Positions 25,550 through 35,257 of a stretch of 64,000 bases of DNA are shown here, one piece after another; position 1 is the stretch's first letter; each line of letters opens with the position of its first letter. A program made the position numbers and the translations under genes. Source of the stretch: Flavobacterium hibernum (lineage in GTDB: Bacteria > Bacteroidota > Bacteroidia > Flavobacteriales > Flavobacteriaceae); assembly GCF_000832125.1 (NCBI RefSeq), contig NZ_JPRK01000011.1:1-64000 (forward strand), written 5' to 3'. The notes below the pieces were generated by a model, which was given only the letters and a program-made list of their open reading frames with translations, was not told where the DNA came from and ran no database searches.

Positions 25550-27631
25550 TTAGTTTGTACCTTGAACAACTTCGTCGATTACCTCAATTTTATTTTGATA
25601 ATATTTATAGGTTTCAAACTGTGCTCTAAAAGGGGCATGATGATTTCTAGGTTTGTATTTATTATCTAATTTATAGGAATGGTATCTCACTTTTACATTT
25701 CCTTTCCAAGCTATGTTGAAATTATCTATTAATTCTTTCTTTATTGCGAGATCATAAATTGGGCATGTAACTTCGACTCTTCCGTCAAGATTTCTGGTCA
25801 TAAAATCAGCCGATGAAATATAGACTTCGGTTAAACCAGCATTTCCAAAAATATAAACTCTTGAATGTTCTAAATAATTATCAACGATACTTATGGCTTC
25901 TATATTTTCACTCATTCCCGGAATTCCAGGTATTAACGAGCAAATTCCTCTTACTTGAAGCTGAATTTTTACTCCTGCATTACTGGCTTCGTATAATTTA
26001 TCGATCATTTTAAAATCTGATAAACTATTCATTTTTAACTTTATGTGTGTTTTTCTACCTGCCAAAGCGTGTAAAATTTCACGATCTATTAGTTTTATAA
26101 ATTTGGTTCGCGTGTAATGCGGCGACACGATTAAATGCTTGTACCTGTGTACTCGGTAATTGATATCAAAGAATTCAAATATTTTAGATATGTCTTTCAA
26201 AATTCCCTGATGGCAAGTAAACAACGTAACATCTGTATAAATTTTAGCTGTTGATTCGTTGAAGTTTCCTGTCGAAATAAATCCATAGCGACGTGCCTTT
26301 CCTTCTTCAAATCTTTCAATTACACATATTTTACTGTGCACTTTTAAACCTTTTATTCCAAAGATCAAATCGATTCCTTCGGTTTGCATTTGCTCGGCAT
26401 ACGAAATATTAGTCGCTTCATCAAAACGTGCCTGAAGTTCTATTTGAACAGTTACTTTTTTTCCATTTTTAGCTGCATTAATCAATGAACTAATAATTTG
26501 CGAATTTTTTGCCAGTCGATACAAGGTGATTTTTATACTGCTCACTTTTGGATCTAAAGCTGCTTCACGCAAAAACTTTGTTAGGTATGAAAATGACTGA
26601 TATGGCGCGTGTAATAAATAATCTTTTTTACTGATTTTTTCCAAAATACTTCCGCCCAAACTCAAACCTGGAATTGGTAGAGGCTCATTTGGCTTATAAA
26701 GTAAATCATATCTTCCAAGATTTGGAAAACTCATATAATCACGACGATTGTGATATCTTCCGCCGGGAATTATACTATCCATTTCAACAATTTTCATTTT
26801 ATCGAGAAAGAATCTTAAAGTATCTTCTTCAATTAAATTATCATATATAAAACGAACAGGCTCTCCTATTCTTCGATCTTTTACTGAGGTTGCGATTTTT
26901 TCAAGCATACTTTTGCTCAAATCGCTATCGATATCTAATTGTGCATCACGCGTGATTTTAATCATATGTGCTGAGACACTTTTATAATCGAAAATATTAA
27001 AAATATTTTTCAAATTATATCGAATGACATCATCAATTAAAATTACGTAATGTTTCTCATCATCAGATGGTAACACGACAAACCTGTTCATTGTTTTTGG
27101 AATTTCGATAACGGCGTAACGAACTTCATTGTTTGTATTCATTTCTAAACGAACTGCTAAATATCCTAAAGTATCTTTTAATACAGGAAATTCGGCCAAA
27201 TCATTCAAAATGATTGTTACTAATTCCGGACTTAACTTTTGAGTAAAAAAGTCTTTTAGATAACTTTCCTGATCTTTTGTGATTTGATCTTCGTTTATAA
27301 CAAAGATATTTTCAGCTTCCAATTCAGTTTCAATATTACCCAGAATACGCAAGCTTTCAGACTGTTGCTGAATTACAATTTCGGTAATGTCCTTAATTAA
27401 TTGATGGGCTGAAACTCCGCCTAAATATTTTTCGCCCGAAATTCCGGATAGGCTTAATCTACGAATTGCAGCATATCGAACTCTAAAAAATTCATCTAAA
27501 TTGTTTGAAAAAATTCCAACAAAACGCAGTCTGTCTAAAAGTGGAACTGTGTTATCTGCGGCTTCCTGAAGCACTCTTGCATTAAACGCTAACCAACTTT
27601 TTTCTCTATCGATATATTTTTGTTCGTACAC
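25550..27631 (-). CDS. ppk1: Polyphosphate kinase 1
   Basis: Polymerises ATP gamma-phosphate into inorganic polyphosphate at the membrane. It has the full four-domain length (693 aa): N-terminal YIDREKSWLAFNARVLQEA, then the PLD-like catalytic halves with the phospho-acceptor histidine in KVHSKICVIER and STGNFNESTAKIYTD, and the second histidine in LEHSRVYIFGN. The start is a GTG: no upstream in-frame ATG fits between it and sixA, and the YEQKYIDREKSW beginning is the family N-terminus. Order on the transcript is sixA, ppk1, ppx with gaps of 5 and 33 bases. Confidence 0.95.
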   Translation of the reverse strand: MYEQKYIDREKSWLAFNARVLQEAADNTVPLLDRLRFVGIFSNNLDEFFRVRYAAIRRLSLSGISGEKYLGGVSAHQLIKDITEIVIQQQSESLRILGNIETELEAENIFVINEDQITKDQESYLKDFFTQKLSPELVTIILNDLAEFPVLKDTLGYLAVRLEMNTNNEVRYAVIEIPKTMNRFVVLPSDDEKHYVILIDDVIRYNLKNIFNIFDYKSVSAHMIKITRDAQLDIDSDLSKSMLEKIATSVKDRRIGEPVRFIYDNLIEEDTLRFFLDKMKIVEMDSIIPGGRYHNRRDYMSFPNLGRYDLLYKPNEPLPIPGLSLGGSILEKISKKDYLLHAPYQSFSYLTKFLREAALDPKVSSIKITLYRLAKNSQIISSLINAAKNGKKVTVQIELQARFDEATNISYAEQMQTEGIDLIFGIKGLKVHSKICVIERFEEGKARRYGFISTGNFNESTAKIYTDVTLFTCHQGILKDISKIFEFFDINYRVHRYKHLIVSPHYTRTKFIKLIDREILHALAGRKTHIKLKMNSLSDFKMIDKLYEASNAGVKIQLQVRGICSLIPGIPGMSENIEAISIVDNYLEHSRVYIFGNAGLTEVYISSADFMTRNLDGRVEVTCPIYDLAIKKELIDNFNIAWKGNVKVRYHSYKLDNKYKPRNHHAPFRAQFETYKYYQNKIEVIDEVVQGTN

Positions 27632-27636
27632 TTTAT

Positions 27637-28122
27637 TTATTTTAAATCTTTGGGGAAAATTGTTTTATGAGTTTTACCTTTTTTAATAGTGTCCCAACTG
27701 TCTGCGTCGAATTGCAAGGATACAAAACCTGAGGTTGGAACGTTTTCGATAAATACATCACCAAATTTATTAACAAAATTTGTAATAGCCTCGTTATGTC
27801 CAAAAAGAATAACGCTTTCGAAACTATTATCACATGATTTAATAACCTTTTCCAGTTGTTTATCATCAAAGGTATAAAGGTCGTCTTTAAAAATGATACT
27901 TTCAATAGGATATGAAATATTTTGAGCAAAAATAAGCGCCGTTTCTAAGGCTCGGGCTGCTGTACTACTCCACATTATATATGTTTTTGGAAGAAACTTT
28001 GAAATATTTGCTGATACTTCATGAGCATCTAAAATTCCTTTTTTCATTAAAGGTCTGTCGAAATCTTTCAAAGGAGCTTCCCAACTTGATTTTGCATGAC
28101 GTATTAAAACTAAATTTTTCAT
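27637..28122 (-). CDS. sixA: SixA-type histidine phosphatase
   Basis: A 161-aa member of the histidine phosphatase (phosphoglycerate mutase-like) superfamily. The catalytic motif is LVLIRHAKSSWEAPLKDFDRPL (RHA in place of RHG, as in SixA), with the second histidine in VILFGHNEAITNF. E. coli SixA dephosphorylates phosphohistidines on regulatory proteins. Here the gene heads the sixA-ppk1-ppx operon. Because PPK1 itself passes through a phosphohistidine, a link between the two is attractive but inferred. Confidence 0.87.
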   Translation of the reverse strand: MKNLVLIRHAKSSWEAPLKDFDRPLMKKGILDAHEVSANISKFLPKTYIMWSSTAARALETALIFAQNISYPIESIIFKDDLYTFDDKQLEKVIKSCDNSFESVILFGHNEAITNFVNKFGDVFIENVPTSGFVSLQFDADSWDTIKKGKTHKTIFPKDLK

Positions 28123-28622
28123 AAGTAAAAGATTTACAAACCACTTCGTAGAGGTTAATATTTTAATTGAACTTCTAATTTACAAAAGAAATCTTAAACC
28201 TTCTTCTTTTTTTATTTCTGTTAACATATTATAAAAATTTTAACAAGAATAAACAAGTTCCAAAGCATTAAAAATTAAAAAAACTAAACTTTCTTCTTTA
28301 ATCAGAAAGTGTCGTTCATCTAGTAAACCGTGCATTTTGTCGACATTACTCATATTGATAAAAAATTAACCAAATAATTGATAATTAATCATTTAGCGTA
28401 ATTTAAAAATTGCGTTTTTGATCAAAAAACCAAAATTTAGACCTTTTCCTATTTGTTAAAAATGACAAATAAAACCTTTTTTTTAACCTTTATATAACAA
28501 AAAAAAGACACTTCAACGAGTTTTTAGGTTAGTTATAGACAAAAAAAATCAAAATTATACAGACTATATAACTTTGATTCTGTTAATATTAGATAAATAC
28601 TTCAAAAATAAAATCCTAAAAT
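28123..28622. other. 500-bp AT-rich divergent intergenic region
   Basis: It separates the sixA operon from the adhesin gene. It is very AT-rich, with long A and T runs. I see one -7-like box for the adhesin (28569-28576) and no ORF, RNA gene or repeat copy. A long leader or small RNA cannot be excluded. Confidence 0.5.
28569..28576 (+). promoter_or_regulatory. Putative -7 element of the adhesin gene
   Basis: TAACTTTG matches TAnnTTTG, 47 bases before the ATG. No TTG is found at -33. Confidence 0.4.
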
Positions 28623-31478
28623 ATGAGAACTAAATCTACTCTAAAAGAAGTGGGGGAATTCATAGAATGTTGTAAGTATATTTTCCCATTTCAAAAAAAC
28701 ATTCAGCAAGAAGCCTTTTCTAAAATTAGTTTAAAATCTCTTTTAATTTTGATTTTAGGATGTGTGTTCTTTTCTTCGACCATATCTGCACAAGAAATAC
28801 CTTTTCGAGCAGGAAATACTTTAACGACAACTAGAGTAACATCAAAATCTACAGCAAAAAGCGCTGGGATTAGTGCTCTTGCTGCTGTAGCAGGGTCTAT
28901 AGATGTAGCTAATCCTGCTGCAGGTTACAATAATTACACTCCCGATGATTTAGTTCGTAACATACTAACATCTGGCTGTTTAACCATTAACAATGTTCGT
29001 TTTGGTTATTATAGACGAAACAATGCTAACTCTTGGACTTGGGTTAATCACGACTGGTCTGAAATAGCGGGTGATCGCCAATTGGGTTATTACAGTAAAG
29101 GTAGTTCAACATTTCCTATAGATGAGGGGCTTCTTTTATCTACCGGAAAAATTAGTTCTGCAATGGGGCCCAATACTTACACCAATAGATCTGATGAAAT
29201 GGTTGATGAAGCAAGTGATCCAGATTTAGCTGCAATTTCAGGTAGAACTATGTATGATGCTTCAATTTTGGAATTTAATTTTGTACCTGATGGAAATTTA
29301 GTCGAATTTAAATTTGTTTTTGCTTCAGAAGAATATCTTGAATATGTTAATAGCTCCTTCAATGATGCTTTTGGATTCTTTTTGAGTGGTCCTGGCATTA
29401 ATAGTACATACACTAACAACGCTATAAACTTAGCCAAATTAACTAATGGAGATGCAGTAACTGTAAACAATATACACTCTGCAGGATCGACTGTAAATGG
29501 CGTGCCTTTTGCAGCGAAAAATGATGCATATTACATTAATAATCCCCTAGGATCTACTACAATGGAATATGATGGATCTACTGTTGTGCTTACCGCAACT
29601 TATACTGTTACACCGGGACAAAATTATAAAATAAAAATGGCGATTGCCGATGCATCTGATCAAAAATGGGATTCTGGTGTATTTTTAAAAGCCAAAAGTT
29701 TTGCAACAAATACTTTAGTGATTACCAATCCCGCTTCTGTATGCCTTAATGGAACTGCTAATATAACCTTACCAGCAATTACAGCCGGAAGTACTGCAGG
29801 ATTAACTTACACTTACTGGAAAGATGCTGCAGCGACAATTCCTTATACAACACCAACGGTTTCGCCTGTAGGCACTTACTACATAAAAGGTAAAAATGAT
29901 CAATCTGGTTGTTACGATATAAAACCAGTTGTCGTTAGTCAAACGAATATTGTAATTACTGAAACAACTGCCTCGCATGTTGATGTAAAATGTAAAGGAA
30001 CGGCAACAGGTTCTGCGGCCGTAACTGTGTCTGGAGGAACTACGCCTTATACATATTCTTGGAATACTTCTCCAGTTCAAACTGGCGCTACAGCAACTAA
30101 TTTAGGAGCGGGAACATATACGGTAACAGTTACTGATGGAAAAGGATGTAGTAATACAAAACAAATAACTATTACTGAACCAGCAGCAGGTATAACAGTA
30201 ACTAAAGCTTCTCAAACTGATGTATTATGTTTTGGAAACTCTACTGGAGCTATTAATATAACACCGTCTGGTGGAACTAGTACTTATACTTATGACTGGG
30301 CAGATTTGGCAGGAACTAATGATCCTCAAAACCGAACTGGACTTGCTAGCGGAACGTATACTGTAGTTGTAAAAGATTCAAATGGATGCTCTTCTGCTCC
30401 GCTTGCTGTTACCATTACCCAACCGGGAGCAGCTTTATCATGTTCCGTTGTACAAAACAAACCAGTAACCGCAAACGGATTAAGTAATGGTGAAGCAACT
30501 GTAACTGTAATTGGTGGTACTACGAACTATACCTATTTATGGGATAATGCCGAAACTACACAAAAAGCTACAGCATTAAACGCTGGATTACATAGTGTAA
30601 AAGTTACAGATGCAAACGGTTGTACTACAGAATGTACAGTACAAATTACAGAACCAAATGTATTATCTTGCAGTATATCTCAAGACGCAGCCGTAAAATG
30701 TTATGGAGGTAATAACGGTAAAGCTACTGTAATTGCTGTTGGTGGAAACGGAGATTATACATATAAATGGGATAATGGCGAAACAACCTCAACTGCTATT
30801 GCTTTAATTGCTGGTTCGCATACTGTTATTGTTACTGATAAATTGAATTACACAACTACATGTAATGTTACAATTAGTCAACCACAGGAAGCTTTAAGCG
30901 CAACCACAACACAAGTTAATGTAACTTGCGGTGGCGGAACAACAGGTTCTGCAACAGTAATTCCATCAGGAGGTACAAATCCATATACCTATTCTTGGAA
31001 TACAACCCCTGTTCAAACCGGAGTTACAGCTACAGGGCTTAAGGCTGGAACATATGAAGTTACTGTTAAAGATGACAATTTATGTTCAATAACAAAATCT
31101 GTAACGATTATCGATGGAGATTCTGTTGTTCCTGTAATAAATCCGTTACCTCAAGCTTCGACAATTAATTGTCCAGCGGAGCCTGTTTTTGCTCAGGCAA
31201 CAGCAACAGACAATAGCGGTACTACTCCTACTTTATCTTATGTAGATGCAATAACGCCAGGTGGTTGCGCAGGTGCCTATACTAAAACAAGAACGTGGAC
31301 TGCTGTAGATGCTTGTGGAAATACTTCACTTCCAGTTAGTCAGGTAATCATTGTACAAGATAATACTAAACCAACTTGGTCTACTGTGGTGGATTCTTTA
31401 AATAAAACGATCGAATGTAGCGATGCGGCAGCTTTAACCTCTGCTCAAGCATTGTTCCCATCGGCTACAAAAAAGTAA
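28623..31478 (+). CDS. Giant T9SS adhesin, N-terminal part (ends at a frame break)
   Basis: The N-terminal part of a SprB-like surface adhesin. A long signal region ends near residue 56 (SLLILILGCVFFSSTISAQ). A choice-of-anchor L domain follows at ~95-360 (DDLVRNILTSGC, FVFASEEYLEYVNSSFNDAFGFF). Five SprB repeats cover ~445-835 (V-C-x-G-G-x-x-G, GGTxPYTYxW, GTYxVTVxDxxxC). Then come HYR-like modules (CxxxxxxxATATDNSGTT, W-x-x-x-DxCGN). The frame stops at TAA right after SATKK, inside a module; the rest continues in another frame. Alone, this part lacks a T9SS C-terminal signal and would stay in the periplasm. Confidence 0.85.
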   Translation: MRTKSTLKEVGEFIECCKYIFPFQKNIQQEAFSKISLKSLLILILGCVFFSSTISAQEIPFRAGNTLTTTRVTSKSTAKSAGISALAAVAGSIDVANPAAGYNNYTPDDLVRNILTSGCLTINNVRFGYYRRNNANSWTWVNHDWSEIAGDRQLGYYSKGSSTFPIDEGLLLSTGKISSAMGPNTYTNRSDEMVDEASDPDLAAISGRTMYDASILEFNFVPDGNLVEFKFVFASEEYLEYVNSSFNDAFGFFLSGPGINSTYTNNAINLAKLTNGDAVTVNNIHSAGSTVNGVPFAAKNDAYYINNPLGSTTMEYDGSTVVLTATYTVTPGQNYKIKMAIADASDQKWDSGVFLKAKSFATNTLVITNPASVCLNGTANITLPAITAGSTAGLTYTYWKDAAATIPYTTPTVSPVGTYYIKGKNDQSGCYDIKPVVVSQTNIVITETTASHVDVKCKGTATGSAAVTVSGGTTPYTYSWNTSPVQTGATATNLGAGTYTVTVTDGKGCSNTKQITITEPAAGITVTKASQTDVLCFGNSTGAINITPSGGTSTYTYDWADLAGTNDPQNRTGLASGTYTVVVKDSNGCSSAPLAVTITQPGAALSCSVVQNKPVTANGLSNGEATVTVIGGTTNYTYLWDNAETTQKATALNAGLHSVKVTDANGCTTECTVQITEPNVLSCSISQDAAVKCYGGNNGKATVIAVGGNGDYTYKWDNGETTSTAIALIAGSHTVIVTDKLNYTTTCNVTISQPQEALSATTTQVNVTCGGGTTGSATVIPSGGTNPYTYSWNTTPVQTGVTATGLKAGTYEVTVKDDNLCSITKSVTIIDGDSVVPVINPLPQASTINCPAEPVFAQATATDNSGTTPTLSYVDAITPGGCAGAYTKTRTWTAVDACGNTSLPVSQVIIVQDNTKPTWSTVVDSLNKTIECSDAAALTSAQALFPSATKK
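29970..31120 (+). repeat. Five tandem SprB-type repeats in the adhesin coding region
   Basis: Five units of ~75 residues each carry a cysteine-glycine start (VKCKGTATGSAAV, VLCFGNSTGAINI, ANGLSNGEATV, VKCYGGNNGKATV, VTCGGGTTGSATV), a GGTxPYTYxW core and a VTVxDxxxC end. Units 1 and 5 are the most alike (SWNTxPVQTG in both), which suggests recent copying. Confidence 0.8.
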
Positions 31479-31666
31479 AAGTAAGCGGTGCGTTTGTAGC
31501 TTCTGCGGGTTGTTCAAATGCAGGAACTTACACCAATACTTGGACTGTAAAAGATGATTGCGGAAATACTTCGGATACTTTCACTCAAATTATCACGATC
31601 CAAGATACTTCGAAACCAACATTTATTGGAGAACTTCCTACTGATATTACAGTTTCTTGCGATGCT

Positions 31667-34600
31667 GTGCCTCAAGCTGCTAATATTGAGGCTTCTGATA
31701 ATTGTAATGGAGATTTACCTATCGTTTTTAAAGAAACCAAAAGTAATATCTCAAACGAGTGTGCTACAAATTATACATTAACTCGTTTATGGACTACAAG
31801 TGATTGCGCTGGAAACATCGCTACTTATACTCAAATCATTACGGTTAGAGATACAACTGCTCCTACTGGAACTGCACCAACTGATGTTGCTAATTTACAA
31901 AGCATTGCCGATATTCCTGTTGGAAATCCAAGTGATATTAAAGATGCAGCTGATAATTGCAGTAGCACGGTAAACATAACAGTTAGTGATTCTAACAATG
32001 GAGGAAGTGGTTGCGATGGAAATGCATATATCTTGACCAGAACTTATATTTTAACTGATTGCGCAGGTAATAAGACTGAATTGAAACAAAGTTTTACTGT
32101 CGAAAATAAAGTTTCAGTTACCGGAATTGCCTCTAATGTAACTTGTTTTGGAGGAAATGATGGTTCAATTTTAGTTACCAATAGTCCTGGTTCAACTGTA
32201 GTTATTAGAAATCAAAACAATGAAATTGTTGGAAATACTAATTTACCAGCAGGAACTTATACACTTACAGCAATATCTGCTGTAAACAACGGTAACCAAA
32301 CTTGTTCTGCTACAACAACAGTTGTAATATCTCAACCAACTTACACTATTAAAATATCTGGACAAGTTCTCAATAAAGATACTAATTCGCCAATTGCAAA
32401 TGTACCAGTTACATTGGTTCCGCAAGGAACGACTAGCGGTCCTATTTTAATGCGTATTACAGGCGCCGATGGTCTATATAATTTCTCAGGAATGTCTGCG
32501 GGAAGTTATTTAGTACAAGTTCAAGATGCTAATTTAAATAGTGCGCATCAATTATACCCTGTTGATTCAAGTTTATTCTTTACAACATTGCAAGATTGTA
32601 TTCTTCAGGAACATAATTTTGAATATGAAAAATCGACTTTACCTGTTCTAGGAGATTACGTGTGGTATGACACTAATAGCAATGGCGTTCAAGACGAATG
32701 GTATGATGCAAATAATGACGGCATTGTAACCAAAAATATTCCGGACAGCACTGGCGCGATCGATTACAGCCAATGGGAATGGATTGATTTAAATGGAGAT
32801 GGAAGCTACGCAGGACCAACAAATGTTGGAGAATTAAATGCCGGTGGTTTTGGAAACTCTTTAAGTCCAAACGTAATCATCGATGGTCCAAACGGATATC
32901 ATGATGAAGTAATCGTTGGTATTGAAGGTTTCTGGAGAAACAGACCTAGCACTCCAAATCCTTACGGTGACTATACCATTAAATTGGTTAAAGATGCTAA
33001 TTTTGATGCTGTTGCAGCGGCTTTAGGAGCTACTGGTTTGGTTAAAGTTCTTCCATCTGTAACAGATAAAAAAGTTACTGGTAAAACTGGTAAATCGCAA
33101 TTACATACTGTTTGTTCAACAACTGGTGGTACTGCTGGATATATTGTAACAGTAACACCTCAAGATTTAGTTCATTTGGATGCTGACTTTGGAGTAAATT
33201 GCAAAGTATACTCTGATATTGTTGCCAATGACGATACTGCCGGTCCAATTGCCGGAGTAAATCACACCACAACAAATGTTTTAAATGTACTACAAAATGA
33301 TACACTTGAAGGTGTAGCTGTAACAGCTTCTGATGTTGTTATAACTACAGTGACACCAAATGCATTTTTACAATTAAATTCTAATGGCTCTGTAGATGTT
33401 TTACCAAATGCTCCGGTAGGCACTTTAACATTAGTATATCAAATTTGCGAAGCAGATCAAACCTCTAATTGTGATACTGCAACAGTTACAGTTACAATTG
33501 AAGCTCCAGTAATTACAGTTACCGCTACCGCAATTTGTGTAAATGATGTTCCGTATGTTGATTATGTAGTTACTCCTGTAAACTTCACTCCAATAAATGG
33601 TGTAACAATTGCATGGGCAAATAGTAGTAATACAGTTATTACCACAATGAATGATTTACCGCTTTCCGGACGTATATTATGGCCTGGTGCTGTAGTAGAT
33701 CAAGCAGGTAAAGGTATTGATTGGCCGGGATGGATTTTCCAAAATAATAAATGGATTCAAGGTGCGGACGGATTTGAAACACTGCGTCCAAGTGCTACTC
33801 TAACAATAACTCTTAATCCTAGTCAAACAATAACAGTGACATATCCGCCATCTGAGCCATTGTGTACACTAAGACCTACGTTTGCAATTGTAGCAAATGA
33901 TGATAATGTAGGACCAATTTCTGGAAGCACGGGACAAACAAATATTGTCAATGTATTAACCAATGATACATTAAACGCAGCTGCTGTCGCCTTAAGTGAC
34001 ATTACTATTACAACATTAACTCCAGATCCGAAAGGAATTTTAACGCTAAACCCAGATGGATCGATTGACCTCGCTGCAAATGCGCCTGGCGGAACTTATA
34101 CATTGACCTATCAAATTTGCGAAAAAGCTGATTTTGGAAATTGTGATACAGCAATTGTAACCGTCGTAGTATCTGATCCTCCTGCTCCACCTACACCAGT
34201 TGTTGCAAACGACGATACTTATAGCAATATTGGTTGTAATACATTTGGATTGGTTGGAAACGTATTGAGTAATGACTTAAAAGGTATAACAAGAGCATCA
34301 CTAGATCTTGTAAACTTTACGCTATTGGCACAAACCGGAAATTCAACAAAAACAGATCCGAATATCACTTTTGATGCACTAGGAAATGTAACTGTAACGA
34401 GTTTAACTCCAGCCGGAACTTATACATACACGTACCAAATTTGTGATAAATTAAGTTCTGATAATTGCGATACTGCGATCGTAACCATTACAGTTGCACC
34501 AAGAGCCGTAACAACAATTGCGAGTAAAGCTTGTAATGATGATTCATCACTAATAAATTTACTTTTATTACTTCCGGAGAATACTCCAACAACAGGAACA

Positions 34601-35092
34601 TGGGTTGATAGTAAAAACACTAATAGTATACAAGGAAACACATTTAATCCACTAGGCTTAGCACTCGGCAATTATACATTCGAATATGTATTGGCAGACC
34701 AAACTTGTCCGAGAACTATTTTACTTAACATGGAAATTAATGATGATTGTAAAGTACTACCATGTGGAAATGTTATAGTTCATAATGCTTTCTCACCAAA
34801 TGGAGACGGAATAAACGATCTTTTTAACATCGAAAGTATTGATGACACAACTTGTTATCCTGAAAATGATGTAGAAATCTATAATCGTTGGGGAATATTG
34901 GTATTTGAAACTCATAATTACAATAATACAACCAATGCTTTTGATGGAACATCAAGAGGTAGAACAACCGTTAAACAATCTGATGGATTACCAAGTGGTA
35001 CTTATTTTTACATTATAAATTACAAATCATTAGACTCTAATAATGTTCTTCAAAACAACAAAAAAGATGGGTATTTATATTTATCAAAATAG
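31667..35092 (+). CDS. Giant T9SS adhesin, C-terminal part with type B sorting domain
   Basis: The same adhesin continues here. Its open frame runs back without a stop to the break near 31475; the first ATG is given as the start only because none is nearer. It holds two more HYR-like modules, a SprB-like unit (VTCFGGNDGSILV), a carboxypeptidase-D-like domain (ISGQVLNKDTNSPIANVPV), an SdrD-B-like segment (LGDYVWYDTNSNGVQDEWYD), three VANDD cadherin-like modules, and the gliding-motility C-terminal domain (HNAFSPNGDGINDLFNI, VEIYNRWGILVFE, GTYFYIINYK). This type B domain directs T9SS export and surface attachment. With one slipped base the whole protein would be 2,156 aa. Confidence 0.85.
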   Translation: MPQAANIEASDNCNGDLPIVFKETKSNISNECATNYTLTRLWTTSDCAGNIATYTQIITVRDTTAPTGTAPTDVANLQSIADIPVGNPSDIKDAADNCSSTVNITVSDSNNGGSGCDGNAYILTRTYILTDCAGNKTELKQSFTVENKVSVTGIASNVTCFGGNDGSILVTNSPGSTVVIRNQNNEIVGNTNLPAGTYTLTAISAVNNGNQTCSATTTVVISQPTYTIKISGQVLNKDTNSPIANVPVTLVPQGTTSGPILMRITGADGLYNFSGMSAGSYLVQVQDANLNSAHQLYPVDSSLFFTTLQDCILQEHNFEYEKSTLPVLGDYVWYDTNSNGVQDEWYDANNDGIVTKNIPDSTGAIDYSQWEWIDLNGDGSYAGPTNVGELNAGGFGNSLSPNVIIDGPNGYHDEVIVGIEGFWRNRPSTPNPYGDYTIKLVKDANFDAVAAALGATGLVKVLPSVTDKKVTGKTGKSQLHTVCSTTGGTAGYIVTVTPQDLVHLDADFGVNCKVYSDIVANDDTAGPIAGVNHTTTNVLNVLQNDTLEGVAVTASDVVITTVTPNAFLQLNSNGSVDVLPNAPVGTLTLVYQICEADQTSNCDTATVTVTIEAPVITVTATAICVNDVPYVDYVVTPVNFTPINGVTIAWANSSNTVITTMNDLPLSGRILWPGAVVDQAGKGIDWPGWIFQNNKWIQGADGFETLRPSATLTITLNPSQTITVTYPPSEPLCTLRPTFAIVANDDNVGPISGSTGQTNIVNVLTNDTLNAAAVALSDITITTLTPDPKGILTLNPDGSIDLAANAPGGTYTLTYQICEKADFGNCDTAIVTVVVSDPPAPPTPVVANDDTYSNIGCNTFGLVGNVLSNDLKGITRASLDLVNFTLLAQTGNSTKTDPNITFDALGNVTVTSLTPAGTYTYTYQICDKLSSDNCDTAIVTITVAPRAVTTIASKACNDDSSLINLLLLLPENTPTTGTWVDSKNTNSIQGNTFNPLGLALGNYTFEYVLADQTCPRTILLNMEINDDCKVLPCGNVIVHNAFSPNGDGINDLFNIESIDDTTCYPENDVEIYNRWGILVFETHNYNNTTNAFDGTSRGRTTVKQSDGLPSGTYFYIINYKSLDSNNVLQNNKKDGYLYLSK

Positions 35093-35257
35093 AATGAAAA
35101 AGCACTCAAAACACTGTATAATAAAGTTTTACACATGGATTCACAAATAATTAATAAAAAAAACCTTATTTTTGAATATGCAAATACACTGACTTTTTTA
35201 GAATCTTAATTGAGAAAAAAAAATCAATAGTAATAATTAAAATAATAAACATCTACT

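Noticed and set aside
28123-28622. Riboswitch or small RNA in the long AT-rich gap
   Set aside because: No stable paired structure or conserved box could be recognised by eye.
29970-31120. CRISPR or tandem DNA repeat
   Set aside because: The periodicity is at protein level (SprB domains of ~75 residues) with diverged DNA and no spacers.
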